Positions 8,428 through 17,408 of a stretch of DNA of 64,000 nucleotides are shown here, piece by piece (position 1 is the stretch's first letter; the number at the start of each line of letters is the position of its first letter). The notes below the pieces were generated by a model. The model was not told where the DNA came from. It ran no database searches and saw nothing but the letters and a program-made list of their open reading frames with translations. The position numbers and the translations under genes are program-made. Source of the DNA: JAJDZL01 sp965220665 (lineage in GTDB: Bacteria; Pseudomonadota; Gammaproteobacteria; Arenicellales; JAJDZL01); contig CBDCQQ010000005.1 of NCBI GenBank assembly GCA_965220665.1, positions 2,356,001-2,420,000 of the forward strand, read 5' to 3'.

Positions 8428-9168
8428 ATGTATTCAATTCCGGTTACACAGGCATCGCAGAAGCAAAATTTAGCCTCTCAGTGTTTCAATTCTGCAATAG
8501 GGCAATCGATTTTTCAATGTGAGACTCAAATTGCAGAACGGCTGGTGCCAAGAATTCATTACCAAAAATGTGTTCAGGTTGAGGGTCCGTCGCATTTGCA
8601 CTACTTCGATAGTTTTACATCCGATTCGAAGTACAGGGTGTCGCAAGAGTTAAACCGTCGTTCGGAAAACTCGATTGTTGGGGTGGGGGAGTGCTTGCCA
8701 TTTGGTGCAGAATCCATCGATTACCTGTTTCTCCCTCATGTTCTGGATTTTTGCGACAGACCAAAAGAGCTGTTGCAAGAAACGACACAGTGTATGACTG
8801 TCAATGGTGTGTTGCTGATTACTGGTTTCAATCCAAGAAGCATGCTTGCCCTGTTAAAACGGTTCAAACGAATTGAGAATCTGATTCCCAGTACTATCAA
8901 GTTTTACTCAGTTCATCAAATTCGCCACTGGCTGTCATTGCTGGGATTCGAAATCTTTGCTGCAGAATTTGGATTTTTCAGACCGCCTTTCAGGCAGCGT
9001 TGTCGATTGAAACGACTGGAAAAGTGGGAAATAGCAGGTGCCAGATGGTGGCCAACACTGGGTTCGGTTTATGTATTGGCCGCGCGAAGACAGAACATGG
9101 CGAGTAGAATAAAGCCTCAATTTTCGAATCTCAAACTAAAGCATCGAAGCTTTAAATTTGAACATTGA
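8428..9168 (+). CDS. SAM-dependent methyltransferase, YafS-like
   Basis: This is a 246-residue protein of the class I methyltransferase fold. The recognisable part is the second half of the Rossmann domain: GVGECLPFGAESIDYLFLPHVLDF (written here as motif II and III, around residues 85-108), then NGVLLITGFNPRSMLALLKRF. The glycine-rich SAM motif I is poorly conserved, as in YafS-type proteins. It lies just upstream of rnhA and dnaQ, as yafS does in enterobacteria, and this synteny is the best support for the name. Substrate is unknown. Confidence 0.7.
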   Translation: MYSIPVTQASQKQNLASQCFNSAIGQSIFQCETQIAERLVPRIHYQKCVQVEGPSHLHYFDSFTSDSKYRVSQELNRRSENSIVGVGECLPFGAESIDYLFLPHVLDFCDRPKELLQETTQCMTVNGVLLITGFNPRSMLALLKRFKRIENLIPSTIKFYSVHQIRHWLSLLGFEIFAAEFGFFRPPFRQRCRLKRLEKWEIAGARWWPTLGSVYVLAARRQNMASRIKPQFSNLKLKHRSFKFEH

Positions 9169-9226
9169 ATATGCAAATTTATGATCATTTGACAATGAAA
9201 ATTTTAAATAACTGCCAGACATCGTA

Positions 9227-9664
9227 ATGCCAATAGTATCAATTTATACCGACGGTGCCTGCTCTCCAAACCCTGGCCCAGGCGGATGGGGTGCTATTCT
9301 GTTTTGGAACAATCAGGTTAAAGAAATTTCTGGGAGCGAGGCGCAAACGACGAATAATCGCATGGAGCTTACGGCGGCAGTTAAGGCATTACAGCTGCTG
9401 AAGCGAAAATCTGTCGTGATTTTGTATACCGATTCAACTTACCTGCGTAATGGAATCACGCAATGGATCGTTCAATGGAAACAGAAAGGATGGAAACTTC
9501 GCAACAGGCGGCCAGTTAAAAATGTTGATTTATGGCAGGAATTGGACCGACTTAATTCGTTCCATGAAGTGACTTGGGAATGGGTCAAGGCACACAGCAG
9601 CAACGAGTGGAATAACAGAGCGGATGCGTTGGCTCGAAATGCTATTTCTGGAGAGACTTCATGA
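9227..9664 (+). CDS. rnhA: ribonuclease HI
   Basis: RNase HI cuts the RNA strand of RNA-DNA hybrids in the cytoplasm. At 145 residues it is close to the E. coli length. All four acidic catalytic residues are present: D9 (YTDGACSPNPGPGG), E47 (NNRMELTAA), D69 (LYTDSTYLRNGI) and D133 (NNRADALAR), plus H123 in the flexible loop. The basic handle region is present (WKQKGWKLRNRRPVKNVDLW). Its last codons overlap the start of dnaQ by four bases (ATGA), so the two are probably co-translated. In E. coli the same genes are divergent. Confidence 0.97.
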   Translation: MPIVSIYTDGACSPNPGPGGWGAILFWNNQVKEISGSEAQTTNNRMELTAAVKALQLLKRKSVVILYTDSTYLRNGITQWIVQWKQKGWKLRNRRPVKNVDLWQELDRLNSFHEVTWEWVKAHSSNEWNNRADALARNAISGETS

Positions 9665-10392
9665 GACAGGTTGTCATCGATACCGAAACAACCGGGCTTG
9701 AAGTCAAAGATGGTCACCGAATTATTGAATTTGCCTGTGTTGAGCTTGAGTCTCGATCACGAACAGGCAGAGTCTTACATCACTACGTCAATCCTGATCG
9801 GGAGGTTGAGCGAGGCGCACTGGAGGTGCACGGAATTGACAATGAGTTTCTTAAAAACAAACCGAAATTCGCCGAGGTCGCCGGGGAGTTGTTTGAGTTT
9901 ATTGAAGGTGCTGAACTGATTATCCACAATGCGGAGTTTGATTTGGGATTTCTCAATCACGAATTTAGAGAGTCCAAGTTGGATTATCCTGAAATCCAAT
10001 CAGTTTGTGAAGTTTTCGATACCCTGGAAGTCGCGCGGGAAAAGCGGCCAGGTCGTCGCAACAACCTCAACGCGCTGGCAAATGAATTCGGAATTGACCT
10101 TTCAGGACGTTCACTTCATGGTGCCCGGCAGGATGCTGAAATTCTAGTCAACGTGTACCTTGCCCTGACAAGTGGACAGACGACGCTCGAATTTGGGGTT
10201 GTTTCGGAATTTGAAGATTCGATGGCAAAAACTGAAACGTCAAAAGTGCGAACGGAACCCGTCAACATTGTAGTCATTCGGGCCACTGATTCGGAACTCG
10301 AACTGCATGATAAGATTCTAGACGAACTTGATCAAATTTCCGAAAATGGGAGCATCTGGCGTTCTCTGGAAAAATCAAATAGTGGCAAATAA
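9661..10392 (+). CDS. dnaQ: DNA polymerase III epsilon subunit (proofreading 3'-5' exonuclease)
   Basis: The epsilon subunit proofreads for the alpha polymerase. The 243-residue protein has the DEDDh exonuclease signature: D7 and E9 (VIDTETTGLE), D94 (HNAEFDLGFL), H153 and D158 (HGARQDAE). A likely beta-clamp binding peptide, QTTLEF, is at residues 173-178, matching the position of the E. coli QTSMAF motif. The C-terminal tail, which would contact the alpha subunit, is acidic. The ATG overlaps the rnhA stop by four bases. Confidence 0.96.
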   Translation: MRQVVIDTETTGLEVKDGHRIIEFACVELESRSRTGRVLHHYVNPDREVERGALEVHGIDNEFLKNKPKFAEVAGELFEFIEGAELIIHNAEFDLGFLNHEFRESKLDYPEIQSVCEVFDTLEVAREKRPGRRNNLNALANEFGIDLSGRSLHGARQDAEILVNVYLALTSGQTTLEFGVVSEFEDSMAKTETSKVRTEPVNIVVIRATDSELELHDKILDELDQISENGSIWRSLEKSNSGK

Positions 10393-10439
10393 AGTGTTTT
10401 TGTTCCAGTCTATAGCGCGGCGAAACATGAACTAGCAAA

Positions 10440-10823
10440 ATGAGTTGGACAATAATTCAGGTTGCAGTTGGTGGGGCGATAGGTGCAGTTGGCCGTTATT
10501 TGGTCGGTGTAGGATTAGTCAGAGTATTTGGTAGCAGTTTTCCCTATGGAACGCTTACGGTCAATGTAAGCGGTTCTTTCATTGTCGGTCTGCTGTTTGT
10601 ACTATTTGGCGGCTTAAGTGGAGAAACTGGACGTCACACCGCTCTGGTTATGACAGGGTTTCTGGGTGGCTATACAACATTCTCTGCCTATTCACTGGAT
10701 TGCTGGCTGCTATTTCAGCAGGGACGCAACTTGGAAGCATTGTTGTATGCGTTCGGCTCTGCAGGACTTTCTATCGCTGCCTGCATCGCTGGAATCGCGG
10801 TGGCTCGAGTGAGCCAGGGGTGA
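10440..10823 (+). CDS. crcB: fluoride ion channel CrcB
   Basis: CrcB/Fluc is a small dual-topology channel that exports fluoride. The 127 residues form four hydrophobic helices. Family motifs are GGAIGAVGRYLVG, FPYGTLTVNVSGSFIVG and TGFLGGYTTFSAYS. The GxxTTFS segment contributes the pore phenylalanine and central Na+ site in the family. No fluoride riboswitch is recognisable in the 47 bases after dnaQ. It converges on the Mrp operon. Confidence 0.93.
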   Translation: MSWTIIQVAVGGAIGAVGRYLVGVGLVRVFGSSFPYGTLTVNVSGSFIVGLLFVLFGGLSGETGRHTALVMTGFLGGYTTFSAYSLDCWLLFQQGRNLEALLYAFGSAGLSIAACIAGIAVARVSQG

Positions 10824-10844
10824 AATTTCTGAGTTGGTGTAGTT

Positions 10845-12542
10845 TTACGCAGCGACCAGGTAGATCACAAATATCGAAAACAGTAGTACTACAATTGTTA
10901 CTGCAAGATCAACTGTCCATTCCCGGGCAATTCTGGAATTCAGTCCTGTGGTGTTAAGAATCATCCGATAGACGCGGTCAATAAACCCTAACAATATCGA
11001 ATAGATTGAGGCAATAGTCACCTGGGTGGCGGCAGTTATCCAGCGACCTGCTACAACGAAACCCTTCCGGTAGACCCATTCCGCATCGATGTTGACACTT
11101 CTCAACTCCGGTGGGTAGATTCCTGACAACTTTAGCCAGACAAACGCTAGTGCCGAAAACAGAAGCAGTTGCGTCTGAGCAAGGACATGGGTCGCATCAT
11201 AGGCCGAATAGCCGGTTTGAAAGGGAAGCAAACTGTAAAGGTATTGTGGAAAGCTACCAATTCCGATGCAGAGGACAGCGCCGATACCCATTGCAATCAG
11301 CATGCTGGTTGGTGCTTCCTTGACGCGGATTCCACTGTCATGTGCAAAGAAGGCAAAAAACGGTATTTTGATTCCAGCGTGATGAAACACACCTGCAGAC
11401 GCAAACAGTAAAGCAATCCATACAATGTGATACCCCTCATCCAAAGCAGCAGACATTACCATGGACTTGCTTACAAAACCACTAAACAGAGGAAATGCTG
11501 AAATTGATGCAGCACCTACAATGCATAGTGTTGCAGTCTTTGGCATTGACTTATAGAGTCCGCCCAGATCGGAACCATTCATTTTGCCGGTTCGATAGAG
11601 GACTGCTCCCATCGACATCATTAGCAGGCCTTTGAATATGACGTCATTGAATGCGTGAGCAACTGCTCCATTAATGGCGAGTTCAGTCCCGATGCCGATG
11701 CCGCATACCATGAATCCAATCTGGTTGATCATGCTATAGGCCAAAACCCGACGCAGGTCGTTTTCAATGACTGCGTAGAAAATTGGAAAACAGGTCATGA
11801 TCATCCCAATGTAGACTAATGACTCTGTACCTGCGAAGCCTCGTGCCAATGCATAAACCGCCACTTTGGTTGTAAACGCGCTAAGAAAGACGGTTCCTGC
11901 AGGCGTTGACTCCGGATAGGCATCGGTCAACCAGTTGTGCAGCAGTGGAAACGCACACTTGATGCCAAAAGCAATGAAGATTAAAGTAGCAGCAGTGCTG
12001 GAAAGACCGATATGTGTGAATTCAATGGATCCGGTTTGCTGATAGTGCATCACAGCTCCAGCCAGCAGTAGCAATCCAGATACGATTTGGATAATCAGGT
12101 ATCGAGTGCCGGCACTGACAGAGTTTTTCGTTCCTCCGCACCAAATCAGAAAAGCAGAGGAAAACGCCATTAATTCCCAAAACACAAATAGCGTAATCAG
12201 GTCGCCGCAAAATACTGCACCCAAAGCACTGCCTGCATAAGCAAGCGTAGCGGCTTGATGAACCGGATCTTTAACCCGCCAGGCAAAGATGCCACCCAGA
12301 AACGCCGCAATATGGAAAACATAACCAAAGACGAGGCTAAGTTTATCCGGATCAAATAGGATCAACTGCAAGCCGACTACTGACGTTTCAATACGTGCCT
12401 CTGGTGAATTGGCAAATATCAGAAAGGCTGCACTGATTAGCGGAACGAGAACACAGATTATCGACAACAGAGTCTGACGCACCGTGAGCGCCAGCAATGC
12501 CCCTGCGAAGAAGATGACAAATGGTGGGATGTCAATGCCCAT
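10845..12542 (-). CDS. Mrp-type Na+/H+ antiporter subunit D homologue (third NuoL/M/N-like subunit)
   Basis: This 565-residue polytopic membrane protein belongs to the proton-conducting family shared by complex I (NuoL/M/N) and Mrp antiporters (MnhD). Conserved features include the glutamate-containing helix SLVFGYVFHIAAFLGG...ELMAFSSAFLIWCG, the lysine-containing HNWLTDAYPESTPAGTVFLSAFTTKVAVYAL and YSMINQIGFMVCGIG. It has about 16 hydrophobic segments. It is the last gene of the operon and its start overlaps the preceding 88-residue gene by 11 bases. As the largest of the three homologues it may take the role of the missing MrpA antiporter domain, but that is inference. Confidence 0.88.
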   Translation of the reverse strand: MGIDIPPFVIFFAGALLALTVRQTLLSIICVLVPLISAAFLIFANSPEARIETSVVGLQLILFDPDKLSLVFGYVFHIAAFLGGIFAWRVKDPVHQAATLAYAGSALGAVFCGDLITLFVFWELMAFSSAFLIWCGGTKNSVSAGTRYLIIQIVSGLLLLAGAVMHYQQTGSIEFTHIGLSSTAATLIFIAFGIKCAFPLLHNWLTDAYPESTPAGTVFLSAFTTKVAVYALARGFAGTESLVYIGMIMTCFPIFYAVIENDLRRVLAYSMINQIGFMVCGIGIGTELAINGAVAHAFNDVIFKGLLMMSMGAVLYRTGKMNGSDLGGLYKSMPKTATLCIVGAASISAFPLFSGFVSKSMVMSAALDEGYHIVWIALLFASAGVFHHAGIKIPFFAFFAHDSGIRVKEAPTSMLIAMGIGAVLCIGIGSFPQYLYSLLPFQTGYSAYDATHVLAQTQLLLFSALAFVWLKLSGIYPPELRSVNIDAEWVYRKGFVVAGRWITAATQVTIASIYSILLGFIDRVYRMILNTTGLNSRIAREWTVDLAVTIVVLLFSIFVIYLVAA

Positions 12543-12798
12543 CGTAATAATCCTCGCTGCGCATCAGCGGTTTTCGCATCCATTTTGCAACGACCACTAA
12601 AACAACACAGGCCACAAATCCAAACACGCAATAGAAAAACAGCAGTGACTCCCAGGGATGGTATATGTGACGGTGAATAATCAGGTCGAGTACAACGACA
12701 ATGACACAAGCGGCATAGAACCACTTGAGTATCCGTCGAAGTCCGGCAGCTCGCGGAAGATCTGAATTCGTCTCATTGTTCTTTTTCATATCAGTCAC
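12532..12798 (-). CDS. small membrane protein of the Mrp-like operon
   Basis: This 88-residue protein has a charged N-terminus (MTDMKKNNETNSDLP), then two hydrophobic segments: about residues 26-41 (FYAACVIVVVLDLIIH) and 52-70 (LLFFYCVFGFVACVVLVVV). It ends in a charged tail (MRSEDYYDGH). It overlaps the genes on both sides (four bases with the upstream antiporter gene, 11 with the downstream one), so it is clearly translated as part of the operon. I do not recognise a named Mrp subunit in it. It may be an accessory or assembly subunit joining the second and third large subunits. Confidence 0.75.
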   Translation of the reverse strand: MTDMKKNNETNSDLPRAAGLRRILKWFYAACVIVVVLDLIIHRHIYHPWESLLFFYCVFGFVACVVLVVVAKWMRKPLMRSEDYYDGH

Positions 12799-14261
12799 TT
12801 TGATGATGTAATCATGCTCATCAAGTCAAATGCAAAGTCAGGGGCAATGAACAAAATGATGCAGCCAGCAGCGCTGATAATCATTGCGATCAGTATCGAA
12901 ACCGGCGCTTCTTTAATCGTCTCGTTGCCGTCATCAGGTGGGTGATAAAAAGCCCTAACAGCGATGGGCAGTAAGTATGCCGCGCTCAGCAGAGAGCCAA
13001 TGATCAACGCTGCCAGTAATAGCCAGTCGGTTGTGTTGGCAGCACCAAGCAGCAGGTTCCATTTGCTCCACATGCCACCGGTCGGAGGTGCACCAACAAT
13101 CGCAATGCAGCCAATCAGGAATGTAACCATGGTTACAGGCATGCTGCGTCCAATGCCGCGCATTTGGCTAATTTCGGTTTTGTGTGCTGCCACTAGTATT
13201 GCACCCGCACCAAAGAACAGGGTGATTTTACCGAATCCATGCATGAGCATATGGAGACCGCCACCAACAATCCCGGCGGCATTGGCGACGAGAGCGCCAA
13301 GAACAATGTAAGATAGTTGGCCGACTGTCGAATATGCCAAACGTGCTTTGAGATTGTCTTTTCGAAGAGCAATGATTGCAGTCGCTACAATCGTAAATGC
13401 AGCGGCATAAGCTAGGTAGCGGTGCACCTCCAGTTCCTGTAGCAAGTCGATTCCAAAGATATAGATCGAAACTTTCAATATCGAAAATACCCCCGCTTTG
13501 ACCACAGCAACAGCGTGTAACAGAGCACTGACGGGTGTCGGTGCAACCATGGCGGCCGGCAACCATCGGTGAAACGGTATCAGTGCTGCTTTACCGATTC
13601 CGAATACATAGAGTACCAAGAGTATGTTGAGTGTTGTTTTACTGATATCTCCATCCAGAATTCCACCTGCCCGAAAATCAAGAGTGCCGGTTAGGATCCA
13701 TGTCCAGATTAAGGCCAGCAGGAGCATGCCGACAGATGTTCCTAGCAGCAAAAACAGATAGATTCGACCTGCTCTTCTTGCTTTATCTGTCCCAGCGTGG
13801 GTAACCAGGGGAAATGTTGACAGGGTCATTACTTCATAAAACAGAAATAGCGTAAATCCATTGGCAGCAAGTGCAATTCCCATTGCACTTGAAATTGCGA
13901 TCGCAAAAAAGATGTTAAAGCGGGCAAGGTTGGTTTCGCCGTGACCTCGCATATATCCAAAAGAATAAATTGACGTGACTATCCAAAGAAAGCTCGCCAT
14001 CAGCGCAAACAGAATTCCAAGCGGTTCTGCCTGTAATGCAATGGACACACCGATAAAAGGTTCGAACAGAACCAAAGGTTCGACTGTTCCTTCACCCAAT
14101 GCACTGTACAGGGAAAGAGTCAGCAGGAATGTCAGCACTGCAACTGAGGCATTTATGGCCTCATACAAAATTGGAAATACGCGTCCGACTGTAACAATCA
14201 ATACAACTGCAACAAGAGGTGCAACCAGACAATAAAGCTGAATCGTGGATGCACTCATCAT
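12795..14261 (-). CDS. Mrp-type Na+/H+ antiporter subunit D homologue (second)
   Basis: This is a 488-residue NuoM/MnhD-like polytopic protein. Key segments are FLFYEVMTLSTFPLVTHAG (glutamate in helix 5), IPFHRWLPAAMVAPTPVSALLHAVAVVKAGVF (lysine-bearing discontinuous helix region) and AYSTVGQLSYIVLGAL. These residues form the proton path in complex I relatives. The frame overlaps the preceding mnhD by four bases and the next small gene by four bases. It would translocate ions within the membrane complex encoded by the operon; which ion each homologue moves cannot be told from sequence. Confidence 0.9.
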   Translation of the reverse strand: MMSASTIQLYCLVAPLVAVVLIVTVGRVFPILYEAINASVAVLTFLLTLSLYSALGEGTVEPLVLFEPFIGVSIALQAEPLGILFALMASFLWIVTSIYSFGYMRGHGETNLARFNIFFAIAISSAMGIALAANGFTLFLFYEVMTLSTFPLVTHAGTDKARRAGRIYLFLLLGTSVGMLLLALIWTWILTGTLDFRAGGILDGDISKTTLNILLVLYVFGIGKAALIPFHRWLPAAMVAPTPVSALLHAVAVVKAGVFSILKVSIYIFGIDLLQELEVHRYLAYAAAFTIVATAIIALRKDNLKARLAYSTVGQLSYIVLGALVANAAGIVGGGLHMLMHGFGKITLFFGAGAILVAAHKTEISQMRGIGRSMPVTMVTFLIGCIAIVGAPPTGGMWSKWNLLLGAANTTDWLLLAALIIGSLLSAAYLLPIAVRAFYHPPDDGNETIKEAPVSILIAMIISAAGCIILFIAPDFAFDLMSMITSSK

Positions 14262-15739
14262 GGAGATATTCCGAGAATTGTGTTAGCGGCCTGGGTTGCA
14301 ATCGAGCCAGAAAATCGTGCATCAACGCCGAAATATATATTGGCGACAACCAGTATCCAGGTTGGAATCAGAAGCGACAAGGGCGCTTCCTGTCGAACGA
14401 CTTGTTCATTCGGATCCTTTCGAAAATATGCAATTTCGACAATTTTCCAGACATAAGCTGCGGTTACTAGAGATCCGAGCAGAATCAAACCGGCAAGCCA
14501 CCAGAAATTTTGTTCAAGTGATGCTGATACGAGATACCATTTGCTGATAAATCCTGTAGTGAATGGAACGCCAATCAGGCTAAGACCTCCGATGAGAATT
14601 GCTGCCATTGTCCATGGCATGCGTCGACCTGCATTTTTTAGTGCTGCCGTTGTTGTCGACCCAGTTACGATAAATAGGCCTCCAATTGCCATGAATATTG
14701 CAGTCTTCATAATTGCATGATTGAAAAGATGCAGAAATGAGGCTGCTACTCCGGCAGATGACGCCAGACCCACACCAACAGCAATGTAGCCAATCTGCCC
14801 GATACTAGACCAGGCAAATAGGCGTTTGAGTTCATTCTGAAAAATTGCGACGGCTGAGGTGATCACCGCACTAATGATGCCAACAGCAAGAATGATGTGG
14901 TGCGACGAGGTGAACCCTGAGAAATAATTTTCCGGGAAAACTTCAAATATGAGTCGAATGAACACATAGACAGCGGCTTTGGTGGCGGTACCAGCAAGAA
15001 AAGCAGTAACTGCATTTGGTGCATAAGCGTAGGCGTTCGGCAACCAGGCGTGAAAAGGAAACAACGCCATTTTGATAGCCAGTCCAACAATTACAAAGCC
15101 GAATGCAACAGCAACGGTGTTTTGACTAATCAGGTCCGGAAGTCGTTGTGCCAGATCAGCCATATTCAAGGTGCCAGTCATCGAATAAAGAAAGCCAACA
15201 CCAATCAGGTAAAAGGTTGCGGCGATAGTCCCCATTACTAAATAACGAAACGCTGCTGTCAGACAACGTTTGTCCTGACCGAAACTGATCAGAATGTATG
15301 TGGAAAGGGACGATACTTCCAGAAAAACAAAGACGTTAAACACATCACCGGAAATCGTAATGCCGGACAATCCAGTAAAGCAAAGAATCCAGGCAGTGTA
15401 AAGCCATCCCTGACTCCTTTCCGGAACTTCAGATTTGATGCTGGCGGGAGCGTAGATGATCCCCAACAGATAAATGAAGCTGATAATCAGCAGAATAAGG
15501 GCGTTCGCACTGTCGATTCTGTACTCAATCCCAAATGGGGCTGCCCAGCCGCCGAGCGAATAGACGATCTCTCCAAACCTGTTGATATGAAGAAGAATCG
15601 CAATTGAATTGATGCTGCTGGCGATACCAACTGCAAGGGCAATCAGCCAGGTAATACCAGGTCTTCTAACAATCGCACACAGTGGTGCGGCCAGTAGAGG
15701 AATGACGACCTGCAAGGCGCTTAAGTGTAAGCTCAGCAC
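14258..15739 (-). CDS. mnhD: Mrp-type Na+/H+ antiporter subunit D (first)
   Basis: This 493-residue proton-translocating subunit follows mnhC directly, as in standard mrp/mnh operons, so it is the best candidate for the canonical MnhD. Features are FVFLEVSSLSTYILISFG, ALFPFHAWLPNAYAYAPNAVTAFLAGTATKAAVY and FAWSSIGQIGYIAVGVG. The gap to mnhC is one base and the overlap with the next antiporter gene is four bases. Mrp complexes exchange cytoplasmic Na+ (or K+, Li+) for external H+ and support growth in saline or alkaline conditions. Confidence 0.92.
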   Translation of the reverse strand: MLSLHLSALQVVIPLLAAPLCAIVRRPGITWLIALAVGIASSINSIAILLHINRFGEIVYSLGGWAAPFGIEYRIDSANALILLIISFIYLLGIIYAPASIKSEVPERSQGWLYTAWILCFTGLSGITISGDVFNVFVFLEVSSLSTYILISFGQDKRCLTAAFRYLVMGTIAATFYLIGVGFLYSMTGTLNMADLAQRLPDLISQNTVAVAFGFVIVGLAIKMALFPFHAWLPNAYAYAPNAVTAFLAGTATKAAVYVFIRLIFEVFPENYFSGFTSSHHIILAVGIISAVITSAVAIFQNELKRLFAWSSIGQIGYIAVGVGLASSAGVAASFLHLFNHAIMKTAIFMAIGGLFIVTGSTTTAALKNAGRRMPWTMAAILIGGLSLIGVPFTTGFISKWYLVSASLEQNFWWLAGLILLGSLVTAAYVWKIVEIAYFRKDPNEQVVRQEAPLSLLIPTWILVVANIYFGVDARFSGSIATQAANTILGISP

Positions 15740-15740
15740 C

Positions 15741-16094
15741 TTAATATTGCTCTATGTTCTGTTGTACATCTTGATCATCGATTGTTCCAAAAGCAGAGCG
15801 AATTCTGACGATCAGGGCTAGACCTAGGGCCGTGGTTGCCACACCCACAACAATTGCAGTGAGTATGAGCACATGGGGCAGGGGATTGGAGTAGACAGCT
15901 GGTTCTTTCAGCAATATCGGTGCGGTTCCTCCACCTACCTTACCAATGCTGATGTAGAGGATGAAAACCGAACTTTGAAAGATATTCAGTCCAATAATTT
16001 TTTTGATGAGATTGTTAGCCGATATCACGATATACAACCCAATCATCATCAGTGCGATGACGATCCAATAGTTGACGATCCCGAGGCTTTCCAT
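15741..16094 (-). CDS. mnhC: Mrp-type Na+/H+ antiporter subunit C (NuoK-like)
   Basis: This 117-residue protein has three hydrophobic helices and is a NuoK homologue. Conserved parts are GLYIVISANNLIKKIIGLNIFQSSVFILYIS and, later, PLPHVLILTAIVVGVATTALGLALIVRI. The proline-rich DP.PLPHVLILTAIVVG-type segment is diagnostic for MnhC/MrpC. It sits between mnhB and mnhD with gaps of six and one bases. It forms part of the membrane core bridging the antiporter subunits. Confidence 0.92.
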   Translation of the reverse strand: MESLGIVNYWIVIALMMIGLYIVISANNLIKKIIGLNIFQSSVFILYISIGKVGGGTAPILLKEPAVYSNPLPHVLILTAIVVGVATTALGLALIVRIRSAFGTIDDQDVQQNIEQY

Positions 16095-16100
16095 TTGAAT

Positions 16101-16538
16101 TTAATCCGTGTTTGGAGAGTCTGGTTGTCGATAATCTGCAAAGCTCAGAAACAGAATGATCATCACCGATGCCACCGTCATGCCAACTCCAAATTCGATG
16201 AGTAGGATTCCGAGGTGTTGCCCGGCTACAGAGTCGGCAGAAAGTACACTGTAGTTAAGAAATTCGCCACCTAAAAACATGCCAGCAACGCCGACACCAG
16301 TGTAGAGAAGCACACCTAGTGCGGCTGTTGTGTAGACAAGTGGCGGCGGTACTATTTTCATCGTTGCTTCCTTGCCAAAAACAATGCCGTACAAAATGAA
16401 TCCGGCGCCGAAAATGACACCAGCCTGAAATCCTCCTCCGGGTCCATAGTCACCGTGAAACTGAACATACAGGGCGAACACCATAATGAAAGGGATCATG
16501 ATCTTGGCAATGACATGCAGAATCAAATGTTGCTTCAT
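16101..16538 (-). CDS. mnhB: Mrp-type Na+/H+ antiporter subunit B (MnhB domain)
   Basis: This 145-residue membrane protein carries the MnhB domain. The HGDYGPGGGFQAGVIFGAGFIL segment after the first helix is the diagnostic loop, and the C-terminal half (EFGVGMTVASVMIILFLSF) matches the last helix of the family. It follows the DUF4040-type gene by four bases. In the family MnhB contributes helices to the complex core near the Na+ entry region. Confidence 0.92.
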   Translation of the reverse strand: MKQHLILHVIAKIMIPFIMVFALYVQFHGDYGPGGGFQAGVIFGAGFILYGIVFGKEATMKIVPPPLVYTTAALGVLLYTGVGVAGMFLGGEFLNYSVLSADSVAGQHLGILLIEFGVGMTVASVMIILFLSFADYRQPDSPNTD

Positions 16539-16542
16539 TGGT

Positions 16543-17094
16543 TCAGTCCTTGGGTTTGGAAGACCTGCCAGTCAGCAGGGCGATTACGCCGATGCCAGCA
16601 GTAAAAATCACCACGACTTCACCAAGTGTGTCATAACCCCGATAACTGGCCAGAACAGAAGTGACAACATTAGGAATGCCGATCTCCGAGTATGAATCTT
16701 GGAGGTAGTAGGGTGCTACGTGTAGATTGGCTGGAGCGTTCGGGTCTGCAAATTGCGGCATGTCCATAATACCTATCGCAAGTGCCACACCTAGGGCGAT
16801 TGAAACGCAAACAGCGAATGCGGTATTTTTACGACGATAGCGAGTTTCCTTTCGCGAGCCGGTCAGAGAAAGTGCACTCAGCATCAGAATGGTGGCTATA
16901 CATGTGCCGACTGCAGCTTCGGTGAATGCGACATCAACCGCATCAAGTGAAACAAAAAGGCTCGCCGTCAACAGGCTGTAGATACCAAACAACATGACTG
17001 CGCGAAACAGCCGATTTGTCTGCGAAATATGAAGTGCCGTTACAAGCAGAAATCCGAGCAATGTAAAGTTAACGACAAGTTCGATGGCAATCAC
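16543..17094 (-). CDS. Mrp/Mbh-type subunit with DUF4040 (MbhD/MbhE-like, MrpA C-terminal equivalent)
   Basis: This is a 183-residue membrane protein. The first part (LFRAVMLFGIYSLLTASLFVSLDAVDVAFTEAAVG) is the MbhD-like DUF4040 domain that in standard systems is the C-terminal part of the large MrpA subunit. The second part (AFAVCVSIALGVALAIGIMDMPQF...YDTLGEVVVIFTAGIGVIALL) resembles MbhE and the end of MrpA. So the MrpA tail is a separate protein here. It overlaps mnhG by four bases and is followed by mnhB. Confidence 0.83.
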   Translation of the reverse strand: MIAIELVVNFTLLGFLLVTALHISQTNRLFRAVMLFGIYSLLTASLFVSLDAVDVAFTEAAVGTCIATILMLSALSLTGSRKETRYRRKNTAFAVCVSIALGVALAIGIMDMPQFADPNAPANLHVAPYYLQDSYSEIGIPNVVTSVLASYRGYDTLGEVVVIFTAGIGVIALLTGRSSKPKD

Positions 17095-17408
17095 CTTTTG
17101 GGCAGATCTGTAACAGGTAGTACATTACTGTGGATGGCCGACTTGGCAAGGGCGTGTGAAGACGTGGGACTTGTGAAGAACAGAAAAATAAAGATCACCA
17201 AAAGTTTGAGAGAGACCAGAGTGAATCCGGACTCGATCAACAGACCGATAATGATCAATCCTGCACCAGCCGTGTCAGTGATCCCGGCTGCGTGAATTCT
17301 GCAAAACAGTTCTGGTAATCGAAGTACGCCAATTGCTCCAATCAGCACTGCAATAGAGCCAGTGACAAGAAAAATGTCTCTGATGATCGACAGAATTAGA
17401 TCCATCAC
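17091..17408 (-). CDS. mnhG: Mrp-type Na+/H+ antiporter subunit G
   Basis: This 105-residue protein has three hydrophobic helices typical of MnhG/PhaG: IFLVTGSIAVLIGAIGVLRLPELFCRIHAAGITDTAGAGLIIIGLL, where RLPD/E.. RxHAAG is diagnostic (shown here in parts: GVLRLPELFCRIHAAG). It overlaps mnhF by four bases (ATGA) and the downstream DUF4040 gene by four bases. Its role is structural in the small-subunit part of the complex. Confidence 0.9.
   Translation of the reverse strand: MMDLILSIIRDIFLVTGSIAVLIGAIGVLRLPELFCRIHAAGITDTAGAGLIIIGLLIESGFTLVSLKLLVIFIFLFFTSPTSSHALAKSAIHSNVLPVTDLPKR

Noticed and set aside
10393..10439. Fluoride riboswitch before crcB.
   Set aside because: The 47-base gap is too short and lacks the expected conserved elements.
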